A stretch of DNA of 6,826 nt from Candidatus Bathyarchaeota archaeon (GTDB lineage: Archaea > Thermoproteota > Bathyarchaeia > TCS64): assembly GCA_003662205.1 (NCBI GenBank), contig QMXQ01000084.1, forward strand, positions 1-6,826. The letters are read 5' to 3'. A model generated the notes under the pieces. That model made no database searches. It worked only from the letters and a program-made list of their open reading frames with translations, and was not told where the DNA came from. Shown one piece after another: positions 1 to 6,067 of the stretch; within the stretch, counting starts at the first letter, position 1; each line of letters starts with the position of its first letter. Made by a program: the position numbers and the translations under genes.

Positions 1-1879
1 GGGGGTAGGGAAGATCGGGGAGGGGCGTATCGTAGGCGGCCGCCATGCCGTCGGACTCCCAGCGGACCAGGGAGTCGTTCACGTCGAAGTGGTAGCGGGT
101 CGTCCGGTCGGGGCGCTCCACGAGGGTCTCGTTCTCGCCCACCCGGGTCCACCTCAGCTCGTGCTCGTCCCCGTCTATCCGCTCCATGTAGAGCTTCTCC
201 GTGCCGACGGGGAGCTCCGGCTTCGTGACGTTATACTCCGGCGCCTCCACCTTCTCCTCGGGGACCTCTATCTCGGCTATGGCCGAGACGAGGTTCATCA
301 CCAGCCGGTAGTTGTCCTCGATGTAGACGTAGGGCTCCATGAGGAAGGTGAGGTCCCCGAAGGCGGCGACGGTGCCGTTCCCCCCCTCGATGACGGAGAT
401 GGGGGCGTAGCTGTCCCGCTGTTCGGCCACCGAGGAGTAGGCGTCCTCCGTCCAGGCCGCGTCGCTGTCCGTGTGATGGAGGTAGGTGGCGGTGAAGAGG
501 ACGACGGCGTCGAGGCCTCGGGTCAGGGATGTGTTCGCGAACTGCCTCACGTAGATGTTCCTGTACAGGCCGTAGTGTTCCCCCTCGCTGTAGAGGTAGC
601 CCTTGCCGAAGGATAGCCCGTACCGGTTGGCGAGGGAGTTGATGGGCCCGAGCAGGGCCGAGGGGTCCACATACTCCGCGGCGGGGTCGAAGAACATGAG
701 GAGCAGCCGCCCCCTGCTCACGAACTCGTCGATCACCTTGAACTCCTCGGGGGAGTAGGCCTGCGTCGGCGCGGCGACGATGAGGCACGCGGCCGAAGGG
801 AGCGACGACTTCAGCTCATCCCACGTATCCGCGTATCCGACGACGACGCCTCTCATCGCGAGCTCCGCCGAGAGCAGATCGAACACCCACGACGAGACCC
901 TGTTCCCGTGAGAGAGATCGACGACGACGCCTCCCCTGCCCACGGCCCCGGCAGCAGCCGAGTCCTCCGCGCTCTCCTCCGCCTGGACGAGGGGCGTCAG
1001 GCTCTGCACGTAGGCAGCGGAGGGGAGATATAGATAGTAGACGGCGGGGGGCGGGTTGAGCCGGTTCAGGGTCTCTACGGTGATCTCCCTCCACGCCACC
1101 TCCGTCTCGTTCGAGGCAGCCGTGGACAGGCCCCTGGCGCCCCCTGCGGGGCTGATATCGACAACCCGGTAATCGACGAGGCCAGCCTCCTCGGCGGCGC
1201 GCGCTGCCGCCGTCTGGAGGGAGCCTAGTTCGTCGGCGAGGCCGGCGGCGACCGCCTCACTCCCCATGTAGATCATCCCCCTCTTCAGCTCCGTCGAGGA
1301 GAGCCTCAGCCGGCTCCCCCTCCCGTTCTCCACGGCCGAGGCGAAGCTGTCGAGGGCGTGGCTCAGGTTGAAGGGGAAGAGGAGCCGGGAGAAGCCCGTG
1401 GCCTTGTAGGGCCCGGTCTCCAGAACCCTCTCAGACGGTATCAGGGTAGGCGGCCCCGTCCCGATGACGCCGACGTTGCCGACCATGGAGGTGGGGTGCG
1501 CGTAGATGCGGTCGGCGGCGACGGCGATGTAGTAGCCGCCCGAGAGGGCCGTGGCCACCGAGGCCACGACGGGCTTATGCTTCTTCAGCTCCAGGACGTC
1601 GAGGTAGATCTGCTCAACCAGGTGGGCGTAGCCGCCGGGGGAGTCGATCCTGATGACGACTGCCTTCACGCTCGCGTTGAACATGGCCTGATTTATGGCG
1701 GCGGCGACCTCCCCTGCGGCCCGGGAGGAGATGATGGCCCCCTCCACACTGATGACACCCACAAGGTTCCGCTCGGCCCTCCCCGTCCCCGCGAGGTACA
1801 TGTAGCCCAGGCCGGAGACCAGCAGGACGCAGGCCAGGGCCAGGGCGACCACAAGTTTTTTACCGAAATCCAGACGCAT
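1..1879 (-). CDS. sppA: Membrane-anchored SppA-like S49 peptidase fused to a DUF4350/GATase-like domain (3' end off window)
   Basis: The reading frame is open from ATG 1879 to the window edge: 626 codons with no stop, so the C-terminus is missing. Residues 1-31 (KK at 7-8, then a hydrophobic stretch at 9-31) look like an N-in signal anchor, placing the rest outside the cell. Residues 39-240 match the S49/SppA fold: VIRIDSPGG at 75-83, SGGYY with candidate nucleophile Ser113, and GPYK with candidate general base Lys159. This is the Ser/Lys dyad known for signal peptide peptidases, which cleave leftover signal peptides and other membrane-associated peptides. Residues about 315-540 resemble DUF4350/GATase-like domains: an APTQAYSPEEF segment at 369-380, a glycine- and leucine-rich strand at 390-397, and AFGDLTFLM at 506-514 before an N-rich helix. 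Residues 540-626 are hydrophilic and unassigned. Typical archaeal SppA is only about 220-330 residues, so the fusion is unusual. The peptidase call is firm; the second domain is moderate. Confidence 0.85.
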   Translation of the reverse strand, partial: MRLDFGKKLVVALALACVLLVSGLGYMYLAGTGRAERNLVGVISVEGAIISSRAAGEVAAAINQAMFNASVKAVVIRIDSPGGYAHLVEQIYLDVLELKKHKPVVASVATALSGGYYIAVAADRIYAHPTSMVGNVGVIGTGPPTLIPSERVLETGPYKATGFSRLLFPFNLSHALDSFASAVENGRGSRLRLSSTELKRGMIYMGSEAVAAGLADELGSLQTAAARAAEEAGLVDYRVVDISPAGGARGLSTAASNETEVAWREITVETLNRLNPPPAVYYLYLPSAAYVQSLTPLVQAEESAEDSAAAGAVGRGGVVVDLSHGNRVSSWVFDLLSAELAMRGVVVGYADTWDELKSSLPSAACLIVAAPTQAYSPEEFKVIDEFVSRGRLLLMFFDPAAEYVDPSALLGPINSLANRYGLSFGKGYLYSEGEHYGLYRNIYVRQFANTSLTRGLDAVVLFTATYLHHTDSDAAWTEDAYSSVAEQRDSYAPISVIEGGNGTVAAFGDLTFLMEPYVYIEDNYRLVMNLVSAIAEIEVPEEKVEAPEYNVTKPELPVGTEKLYMERIDGDEHELRWTRVGENETLVERPDRTTRYHFDVNDSLVRWESDGMAAAYDTPLPDLPYP

Positions 1880-1940
1880 CCACTCCACTCAATCCCATAT
1901 CGCAGGCGCAAGTCCTAGTATCAACTATCCCCCGGAACGT

Positions 1941-1963
1941 GCTTAAACTTGTTGGCATAAACT
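1941..1963 (-). promoter_or_regulatory. Candidate promoter of the sppA-like gene
   Basis: On the minus strand, AAGTTTAAGC at 1950-1941 and AGTTTATGCC at 1963-1954 resemble archaeal TATA boxes. The first would place transcription start near 1919, giving a leader of about 40 bases. A weak GGAG lies three bases ahead of ATG 1879. The rest of the 165-base gap between this gene and the RNase P RNA shows nothing else I can name, and there is no clear T-run to separate the two transcripts. Confidence 0.35.
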
Positions 1964-2044
1964 TTGGGGCGTTGAAAGCGGAGCTGGTCCGGATGAAGCC
2001 TCTCCCTTCACGTTGCCTCAAGGGGGAGAGCCAGTCATTATAAG

Positions 2045-2350
2045 TTGGTCGGTGTGCCGGCCGTAACCCATCTTCTGTTCTAGGCGGCATTCGGCTGAAC
2101 GGGCTACCCGCGTCTCCGGCAGGTGGTCACGGACGCCTATTCGCCCTTTCACCCTGCTGGGTCGGTCGTCTCACCCGATCCGCCCGCGTCCTCGACGCTT
2201 CCGGCGCGTCATCGCAGTGCGGGCGGAGGTCTCGTCTCTGTCCGGTGCCAGGGCTCTCGCCCTACGCCTCGCGACGTCGCAGTCCTGCCCGGTGGATGGA
2301 GTTTCCTCAGGCCTCGCGGCCCGGCGGCCGCCCACCGGCTCACCGACCAA
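2045..2350 (-). ncRNA. rnpB: RNase P RNA, archaeal type A-like
   Basis: This is the catalytic RNA of RNase P, which removes 5' leaders from precursor tRNAs. The ends pair perfectly over 10 bases (2341-2350 with 2045-2054, helix P1). After a single A/A mismatch, GCCGG pairs with CCGGC. Inside these is a GCGGCC/GGCCGC hairpin (P3 position). The universally conserved core is present: TGAGGAAACTCC near the 5' end (about 2311-2300) and ACAGAA followed by GGGTTAC near the 3' end (about 2079-2061). Together these make the two strands of helix P4. Specificity-domain signatures, CAGAGACGAGACC and AGGGTGAAAGGG, lie between them. At about 306 bases with both domains, it is not the shortened Thermoproteaceae form. 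Short open frames across this interval are chance. Confidence 0.93.
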
Positions 2351-2371
2351 GGATGGAAGAATGAACACGCG

Positions 2372-2382
2372 GTATTATATCT
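2372..2382 (-). promoter_or_regulatory. TATA box of the RNase P RNA gene
   Basis: The minus strand reads AAGATATAATACC here, 23-31 bases ahead of the first base of helix P1 at 2350. That is the standard archaeal TATA-to-start distance, and it supports 2350 as the RNA's 5' end. Confidence 0.7.
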
Positions 2383-2394
2383 TGCGCGCAACCC

Positions 2395-2406
2395 CGGGAT
2401 ATCCCG
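2395..2406. repeat. 12-bp perfect palindrome upstream of the rnpB TATA box
   Basis: CGGGATATCCCG reads the same on both strands. It lies about 45-56 bases upstream of the inferred RNase P RNA start, just beyond the TATA/BRE region, where an archaeal activator or repressor could bind. It may equally be chance in GC-rich DNA. Confidence 0.4.
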
Positions 2407-2458
2407 CGATCTCGGAGAACGATCCTGCCGGCGAGGTGCACCCTAAATCCTCGGGATC

Positions 2459-2472
2459 ATAATAAAAAAGGG
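2459..2472 (-). terminator. T-run terminator of the SQR-DUF1641 operon
   Basis: About 30 bases after the DUF1641 stop codon, the minus strand reads CCCTTTTTTATTATG (six consecutive T at 2469-2464). Archaeal RNA polymerase ends transcription on such oligo-T tracts without needing a hairpin, and none is obvious here. Confidence 0.65.
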
Positions 2473-2498
2473 TTGGGACCTGAGGCGCCGCTGAGCTG

Positions 2499-2864
2499 CT
2501 ACTCGCCCGAGGCCCTGCCTATGGCCTTGAGCAGCTCGATGAGGATCCCCATCCCCTTCTGGACGTCGTCGTTCCCTAGGGCGGAGATAAGCCCCCATAG
2601 GCCAACCTTCGGAGGGTTCATCAGGGCCCTGTCGAGCTCTGGGTCCTGCAGCCCCCGCTCGAGGATGTCGACCAGGTCCGTGCCGGAGATGGCGTTGACG
2701 AGCTTCAGCACCGATGAGAGGATCCCCGAGATGTCGTGGATCACCTGGTCGTTGAAGAAGCTCCTCAGGAGCTCGATGGAGTCCACGAGCTCCACCATCG
2801 CCTCCACCGTCTGGGGTTCCAAGGTCACGGCCGCCTTTTCACTCACGCTCTTCTTTGTCGACAT
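2499..2864 (-). CDS. DUF1641 family protein, SQR partner
   Basis: The protein has 121 residues, is rich in Leu, Ile and Asp, and has no membrane segment or cysteine. The C-terminal part (about 80-117, including VGLWGLISALGNDDVQKGMG and then ILIELLKAIGR) matches the DUF1641 pattern: a glycine-rich turn, a short 'D-D-V-Q' helix start, then an amphipathic helix. DUF1641 (COG2427) has no proven biochemical role, but it is repeatedly found beside sulfide:quinone oxidoreductases and some formate dehydrogenases. Here it follows the SQR-like gene directly. I chose ATG 2864 over GTG 2873 because AGGTGA, complementary to the archaeal 16S 3' end, lies five bases before it. That site overlaps the SQR stop, so the two genes are probably translationally coupled. 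A scaffold or membrane-docking role is an inference. Confidence 0.88.
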   Translation of the reverse strand: MSTKKSVSEKAAVTLEPQTVEAMVELVDSIELLRSFFNDQVIHDISGILSSVLKLVNAISGTDLVDILERGLQDPELDRALMNPPKVGLWGLISALGNDDVQKGMGILIELLKAIGRASGE

Positions 2865-2865
2865 G

Positions 2866-2876
2866 TCTTTCACCTA
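2866..2876 (-). promoter_or_regulatory. Shine-Dalgarno site deciding the DUF1641 start
   Basis: AGGTGA on the minus strand (2875-2870) overlaps the TAG stop of the upstream flavoprotein gene (2876-2874). It sits five bases before ATG 2864 and would be inside or too close to the alternative GTG 2873. Confidence 0.65.
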
Positions 2877-4073
2877 CATGAGCCCCTTCGCCGTCATGTC
2901 GAAGTAGATGTAGTAGTAGAGGCGGTAGATGAGCCAGCCCAGCTTGGTCGAGTTGAAGGGTCCCGGCGGGTGGCCGTAGGTCCATGTGACCATGTACGCC
3001 TTCCCATCCGTCGCCTGGGTGTATGATGACTCCACGATGGGGCATCCCTGCTCGCCGTTGTACATCGCCCTGAAGCCGTTGCCGAGGTAGTCGTTTATCA
3101 GGTTCTGGCCCGTCGTCAGCGCCTGGAAGTGGGCGGTTATACCCATCTTGTTGATCTTGGCCGAGCCCGCGTCCCCCACGGCGTAGACCTCGTCGTAGTG
3201 CTCCTCGGGGGACTTGTAGTACTGCAGCGTGCGCTTGTTCGTCGGCACCCACCCCTTCTCGTCGGTGATGCCGGACTTCTGCAGCGCCTCTATCCCCCTG
3301 TGGGGCGGTATGGTGATGAGGAGGTCGTATCCGACCTTCTCACCGTCGGCGGAGATGACCTCTCTCTTCTCGGGGTCCACCTTCTGGACCTTGAACTCCT
3401 TCCTGTAGTCGATCCCCCTCTCGGCGAAGCCTTTCACTATCTTCTCGTTGTAGACGGCGGGGCCTATGTTCCCCACCGGCCAGAGGAAGGAGATGTCCAC
3501 CGCCTCGCGGACATCCCCGCCTCTCACGTGCCTAAGGTAGTCGTCGAGCAGTATGGTGAACTTGCTCGGGGCCCCGGGGCAGGCGATGGGCATCTCCGGC
3601 GTCAGCACGGCGATGCGGCCCTTGTCGAAGCTCCTCAGCGCATCCCTGAGCTTGAGGGCCCCCTCGAGCGAGTAGAAGGTGTTGAGGTCCCGGGAGAGGC
3701 CGGGAACCGCCTCCGGCTCGAGTCTGCAGCCTGTGGCGATCATGAGGTAGTCGTATGAGTAGGATTTGCCGCTCTTGACCGTCACCTTCCGGTTCCCGAG
3801 GTCGACATGGCTCACCTCGCCGTCCGCGCCGAACGCGGCCTTCACCCTCGGGCTGATGAGCTTGCTCCTCGCCCTTGTGATGTCCTCGGGGGTGTAGAGG
3901 CCGAATGGGATGAAGGTGAACCCGCCCTGGTTCGTGTTCACGTCGTCCTTGTCGAGGATCGTCACCTCAAGCTTCCTTTCGGCGATGTCCCTGCGGAGCT
4001 CCCTGGCGATCTTGTTCGCCGCGATGGAGCCGGCGGCGCCGGCCCCCAGAATCAGGATCTTCTTCGCGGTCAT
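2874..4073 (-). CDS. sqr: Sulfide:quinone oxidoreductase-like FAD flavoprotein
   Basis: The protein has 399 residues and belongs to the two-dinucleotide-binding flavoprotein family (SQR, FCSD, NDH-2). A Rossmann motif GAGAAG at 10-15 binds the FAD ADP moiety, ATGCR at 113-117 closes the first domain, and AVGDA at 298-302 contacts the FAD ribityl chain. Three cysteines sit where SQR has its redox and sulfur-relay cysteines: Cys116, Cys165 (in ACPGAPSKF) and Cys344. As I recall, the 49-residue gap between the first two matches the Acidianus enzyme. The C-terminus (about 377-392, WLIYRLYYYIYF) is an amphipathic/aromatic helix typical of monotopic attachment to the membrane. SQR oxidises sulfide to polysulfide and reduces quinone. 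FCSD-like proteins or NDH-2 are alternatives, but NDH-2 lacks these cysteines. It heads an operon with DUF1641. ATG 4073 is preceded by a good TATA box, so the mRNA is almost leaderless. Confidence 0.88.
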   Translation of the reverse strand: MTAKKILILGAGAAGSIAANKIARELRRDIAERKLEVTILDKDDVNTNQGGFTFIPFGLYTPEDITRARSKLISPRVKAAFGADGEVSHVDLGNRKVTVKSGKSYSYDYLMIATGCRLEPEAVPGLSRDLNTFYSLEGALKLRDALRSFDKGRIAVLTPEMPIACPGAPSKFTILLDDYLRHVRGGDVREAVDISFLWPVGNIGPAVYNEKIVKGFAERGIDYRKEFKVQKVDPEKREVISADGEKVGYDLLITIPPHRGIEALQKSGITDEKGWVPTNKRTLQYYKSPEEHYDEVYAVGDAGSAKINKMGITAHFQALTTGQNLINDYLGNGFRAMYNGEQGCPIVESSYTQATDGKAYMVTWTYGHPPGPFNSTKLGWLIYRLYYYIYFDMTAKGLM

Positions 4074-4101
4074 TTTCAGCCGATTTAAGGTCGCGGATGC
4101 C

Positions 4102-4112
4102 GCTTATAAAAG
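4102..4112 (-). promoter_or_regulatory. TATA box of the SQR-DUF1641 operon
   Basis: The minus strand reads ACTTTTATAAGCG, a strong archaeal TATA box centred near 4107. Transcription would start around 4080, leaving a leader of about 5-8 bases before ATG 4073. No Shine-Dalgarno site precedes that ATG, as expected for a near-leaderless mRNA. Confidence 0.65.
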
Positions 4113-4120
4113 TTGCATAT

Positions 4121-4133
4121 GAACAAAAATTTG
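4121..4133 (-). terminator. Short T-run after the RdhA-like gene
   Basis: About 20 bases after the stop codon, the minus strand reads AAATTTTTGTTC. This is a modest T-rich terminator, placed just before the SQR operon TATA box. The two units are therefore probably transcribed separately despite facing the same way 75 bases apart. Confidence 0.45.
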
Positions 4134-4148
4134 GCCGGCTTTTTCAGG

Positions 4149-5234
4149 CTATTTTTCATCCTCCCAGAACATTTCGGCGGACGCCTGTTTGGGGCCGGGG
4201 TTGTAGGGGCAGACGGCGATGCAGGTGCTGCAGTCCCCGCCGTTGTCGCACCAGAACTCGTAGCACTTCTCGCTGTCGACGTACCACTTGAGGGCGCCGG
4301 GGTTGTTGCTCCGGCAGGCGGGCTCCCAGCTCGGCTCCGGCTCCTCCGAGATGGCCCCGGCCTCGCAGGCCTCGGCGCACAGCCTGCACCGCCTGCAGAA
4401 GTCGGTGACGCCGAAGTCGATGGGGGCGTCCGGCTGCAGCGGGAGGTCGGTGAAGACCTTGCACAGCCGGACCCGGGGGCCGTACTCTGGCGTTATGAGC
4501 AGGCCGTTCCGGCCCAGCTGGCCGAGGCCGGCGTCGATGGCCAGCGGTATGCTGAGGCCCGTGTCGTTCCCGGCGGGGATGGCGGTGTACCCGAGGTTGC
4601 GTATGAACTCCGCGAGGCAGGAGGCGGTGAACGCCATCCGCGAGTAGCCGAGGCCCGTGGCGGCAGCGGCGGGGCACGCCGGCGAGGTGGCGATCTCGGC
4701 CGCGTCCATCTCGATGACCATCACCACCACGTTCCTGACCTCCTCGGGCAGCTCGAGGGGCTCCAGGTCGTAGCGCTTGTTGGCGTAGAGCCACCTGCGG
4801 TCCAGCTCCGCGACGCCGACGAGGGAGGCCCCGTAGAACCGCGCCGCCCTCTTCAGCCGCCGCGTCATCTCCGCCTCGTCCTCGACCTCATATCTGACGC
4901 GGAACCCCTCCTCGCCCACGAGGCTGGGGCCGCGGGGCCGGGGCAGCCGCTCCCAGCTGAAGGCGTCGATCCAGACGTCGTGGACGGTCCACGACGCCTC
5001 GGCCAGGGCGTAGTCGAGGCGGGTGTAGCCGGGCCTCCCCTCGGCGATGTTCCTCAGCCCCTGTTCCTCCTCGGCTCTCATGTAGCCCGCCCAGTTCGGG
5101 TCGCCGTAGACGCGGTTGAAGATGAGGTTCCGCTGGTCGTATCGCCTCAGCTTGGAGTCGTCGATGATGTAGGGCGGCTCCGCAACTCTGCGGACCGTGA
5201 ACCCTCTCTCCCCGGAGGCTGTTTTCCTCTCCAC
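4149..5234 (-). CDS. Soluble reductive dehalogenase-like (RdhA/QueG-related) corrinoid iron-sulfur protein
   Basis: The protein has 361 residues. The core AGLGQLGRNGLLITPEYGPR (235-254), then VFTDLPL and DFGVTDF before the first cluster, is characteristic of RdhA proteins, which bind cobamide and two [4Fe-4S] clusters. The first cluster is Cys280-x2-Cys283-x2-Cys286-x3-Cys290, lacking the usual Pro after the last Cys. The second is Cys324 with Cys335-x2-Cys338-x3-Cys342-Pro. Tyr197 and Arg256 lie 59 residues apart, the same gap I recall between the catalytic Tyr and Arg of PceA. There is no twin-arginine signal and no RdhB-type anchor nearby, so the protein should be cytoplasmic, unlike respiratory dehalogenases. 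Extra cysteines occur at 206, 258, 307 and 329. The natural substrate is unknown, and dehalogenation is not shown. The start is GTG 5234, because an in-frame TGA lies two codons upstream. A TATA-like GATTTA near 5266-5276 suggests a short leader. QueG is a relative but matches less well. Confidence 0.85.
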   Translation of the reverse strand: MERKTASGERGFTVRRVAEPPYIIDDSKLRRYDQRNLIFNRVYGDPNWAGYMRAEEEQGLRNIAEGRPGYTRLDYALAEASWTVHDVWIDAFSWERLPRPRGPSLVGEEGFRVRYEVEDEAEMTRRLKRAARFYGASLVGVAELDRRWLYANKRYDLEPLELPEEVRNVVVMVIEMDAAEIATSPACPAAAATGLGYSRMAFTASCLAEFIRNLGYTAIPAGNDTGLSIPLAIDAGLGQLGRNGLLITPEYGPRVRLCKVFTDLPLQPDAPIDFGVTDFCRRCRLCAEACEAGAISEEPEPSWEPACRSNNPGALKWYVDSEKCYEFWCDNGGDCSTCIAVCPYNPGPKQASAEMFWEDEK

Positions 5235-5265
5235 AGCTCAGACCCAGATGTGGAATAACCGGCGA

Positions 5266-5276
5266 GGCTAAATCAT
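5266..5276 (-). promoter_or_regulatory. Candidate TATA box of the RdhA-like gene
   Basis: The minus strand reads ATGATTTAGCC about 35 bases before GTG 5234, which would give a leader of about 10 bases. The match to consensus is weak. Confidence 0.35.
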
Positions 5277-5308
5277 TTCCGCCCCGGGGGCCGGGCTGCA
5301 GCCGCGTT

Positions 5309-5335
5309 CTAGTTCCCACTAGTTGTGAGACTCAC
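5309..5335. repeat. Two adjacent short dyads in the divergent intergenic region
   Basis: CTAGT-TCCC-ACTAG (5309-5322) is followed two bases later by GTGAG-A-CTCAC (5325-5335). They lie between the promoters of the RdhA-like gene and the TIGR04076 gene, about 25 bases upstream of the latter's TATA-like element. Operators for a shared regulator are possible. No regulator gene lies in the window. Confidence 0.4.
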
Positions 5336-5354
5336 GGCTTACGATACTTCTCGG

Positions 5355-5368
5355 AAACCTAAATAACC
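5355..5368 (+). promoter_or_regulatory. Candidate TATA box of the TIGR04076 gene
   Basis: AAACCTAAATAACC is centred near 5362 and would place transcription start near 5386-5390. That is after ATG 5381 and just before ATG 5393, and favours the second ATG as the true start with an almost absent leader. Confidence 0.4.
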
Positions 5369-5380
5369 CAGACCTCCGTA

Positions 5381-5707
5381 ATGTTTGTCGAGATGACAGA
5401 CCGACACAAGTTGAAGATAACCGTTCTGAAGAGGCTTGACCCTAAGGAGATTTTCGACGTCTATCCCGTCGCCGAGAGGGACTGGTTTGTCCCCTGCGAC
5501 ATCTACGAGGACGGGCAGGAGTTCATCGTCGACGAAAACCTGCGGATGCCGGAGGGCTTCTGCCCCTCCGCCTGGCAGACCATGTATCACAACATACGGA
5601 CCCTTGGCTTCGGCGGAAACCTGCCCTACTTCAAGGAGAAAGGGGTCGCTGTAACCTGCTGCTCCGACGGCATGAGGCCCGTCATCTTCAAGATAGAGCG
5701 CATCTAG
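5381..5707 (+). CDS. TIGR04076 family protein of unknown function
   Basis: The protein has 108 residues (104 if translation begins at Met5, ATG 5393, which the TATA position favours). It shows the family pattern in order: KITVLK (12-17), a Cys and Gly-Gln-Glu-Phe strand (Cys39, GQEF 45-48), MPEGFCPSAW (56-65), then CCSDGMRPVIFKIE (93-106). Cys39, Cys61 and Cys93/94 fall at family positions and could bind a metal or cluster. That is an inference, since no function has been established for this family as far as I know. There is no signal peptide or membrane segment. It is the only plus-strand gene here and diverges from the RdhA-like gene across a 146-base gap with small dyads, so joint control is possible. 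It ends 40 bases before a good T-run. Confidence 0.85.
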   Translation: MFVEMTDRHKLKITVLKRLDPKEIFDVYPVAERDWFVPCDIYEDGQEFIVDENLRMPEGFCPSAWQTMYHNIRTLGFGGNLPYFKEKGVAVTCCSDGMRPVIFKIERI

Positions 5708-5743
5708 AGCGGAACCTGGAATAGCTCCGATGAATAAGGGCCC

Positions 5744-5756
5744 AAATTTTTTCTTA
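5744..5756 (+). terminator. T-run terminator of the TIGR04076 gene
   Basis: AAATTTTTTCTTAA follows the stop codon by about 37 bases, with six consecutive T. It lies in the convergent gap facing the toxin gene. The minus-strand side of this gap has no comparable T-run. Confidence 0.6.
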
Positions 5757-5791
5757 ATGGAGAGAGGGTTCTTCTCGTCCTTGGGCTACAA

Positions 5792-6067
5792 TTACTTTCT
5801 GTATATCTTTTTCCTGGTGTCCAGATGGGTGACGTAGATTATTTTCTCGTTTTTATCGACGTGGAAGATGATCCTATGCTGGCCTACTCTCACCCTGAAG
5901 GTCTTTTTGAGGCCTTTTATCCGCTCCACATCCATTTCTCTGAGGGAGAGGGGATAATCCTCTAACTTTTCCAGCGCCTCTATAATTGCGTGTTTGAGTT
6001 TTTCGTTCCTTAATGTTCTTATGAACTTGTGGACTCTTCGGTGGGCGATCACCTTGAATCTAGGCAC
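5792..6067 (-). CDS. RelE/ParE-family toxin
   Basis: The protein has 91 residues, the usual length for the family, with pI clearly basic (many Lys and Arg). Two N-terminal helices (about 10-37) precede the beta sheet core. The signature is in GLKKTFRVRVGQHRIIFHVD (52-71), followed by a strand and a C-terminal RKKIY (85-89). Basic residues at 58, 60, 65 and 85 plus Tyr89 sit where RelE toxins keep the residues that bind and cut mRNA in the ribosomal A site. Members of the ParE branch instead poison gyrase, and sequence alone does not settle which applies. The start is GTG 6067, overlapping the end of the antitoxin gene by eight bases, a standard arrangement for coupled translation. GC content of this stretch (about 46% by count over 5881-6060) is well below that of neighbouring genes, suggesting transfer. 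Confidence 0.87.
   Translation of the reverse strand: MPRFKVIAHRRVHKFIRTLRNEKLKHAIIEALEKLEDYPLSLREMDVERIKGLKKTFRVRVGQHRIIFHVDKNEKIIYVTHLDTRKKIYRK

Noticed and set aside
89..1918. Several plus- and minus-strand frames of 72-186 codons
   Set aside because: They overlap the 626-codon SppA fusion frame in other phases. Only that frame gives known motifs.
2123..2462. Small frames on both strands
   Set aside because: They fall within or beside the RNase P RNA gene, where conserved RNA core and pairing explain the sequence.
3129..3758. Plus-strand open frame of 209 codons
   Set aside because: It lies antisense to the SQR-like gene and has a low-complexity Val/Leu/Gly-rich product.
4113..5258. Long plus-strand open frame of 381 codons
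   Set aside because: It is antisense to the RdhA-like gene, whose cysteine motifs are clear. The frame stays open because of GC-rich codon bias and its protein has no recognisable motif.
5281..5340. Possible tRNA suggested by the nearby short dyads
   Set aside because: There is no T-arm GGTTCRA motif, no acceptor pairing and no anticodon stem of proper length.
5339..5590. Minus-strand frame of 83 codons
   Set aside because: It is antisense to the TIGR04076 gene, whose family pattern is well preserved.
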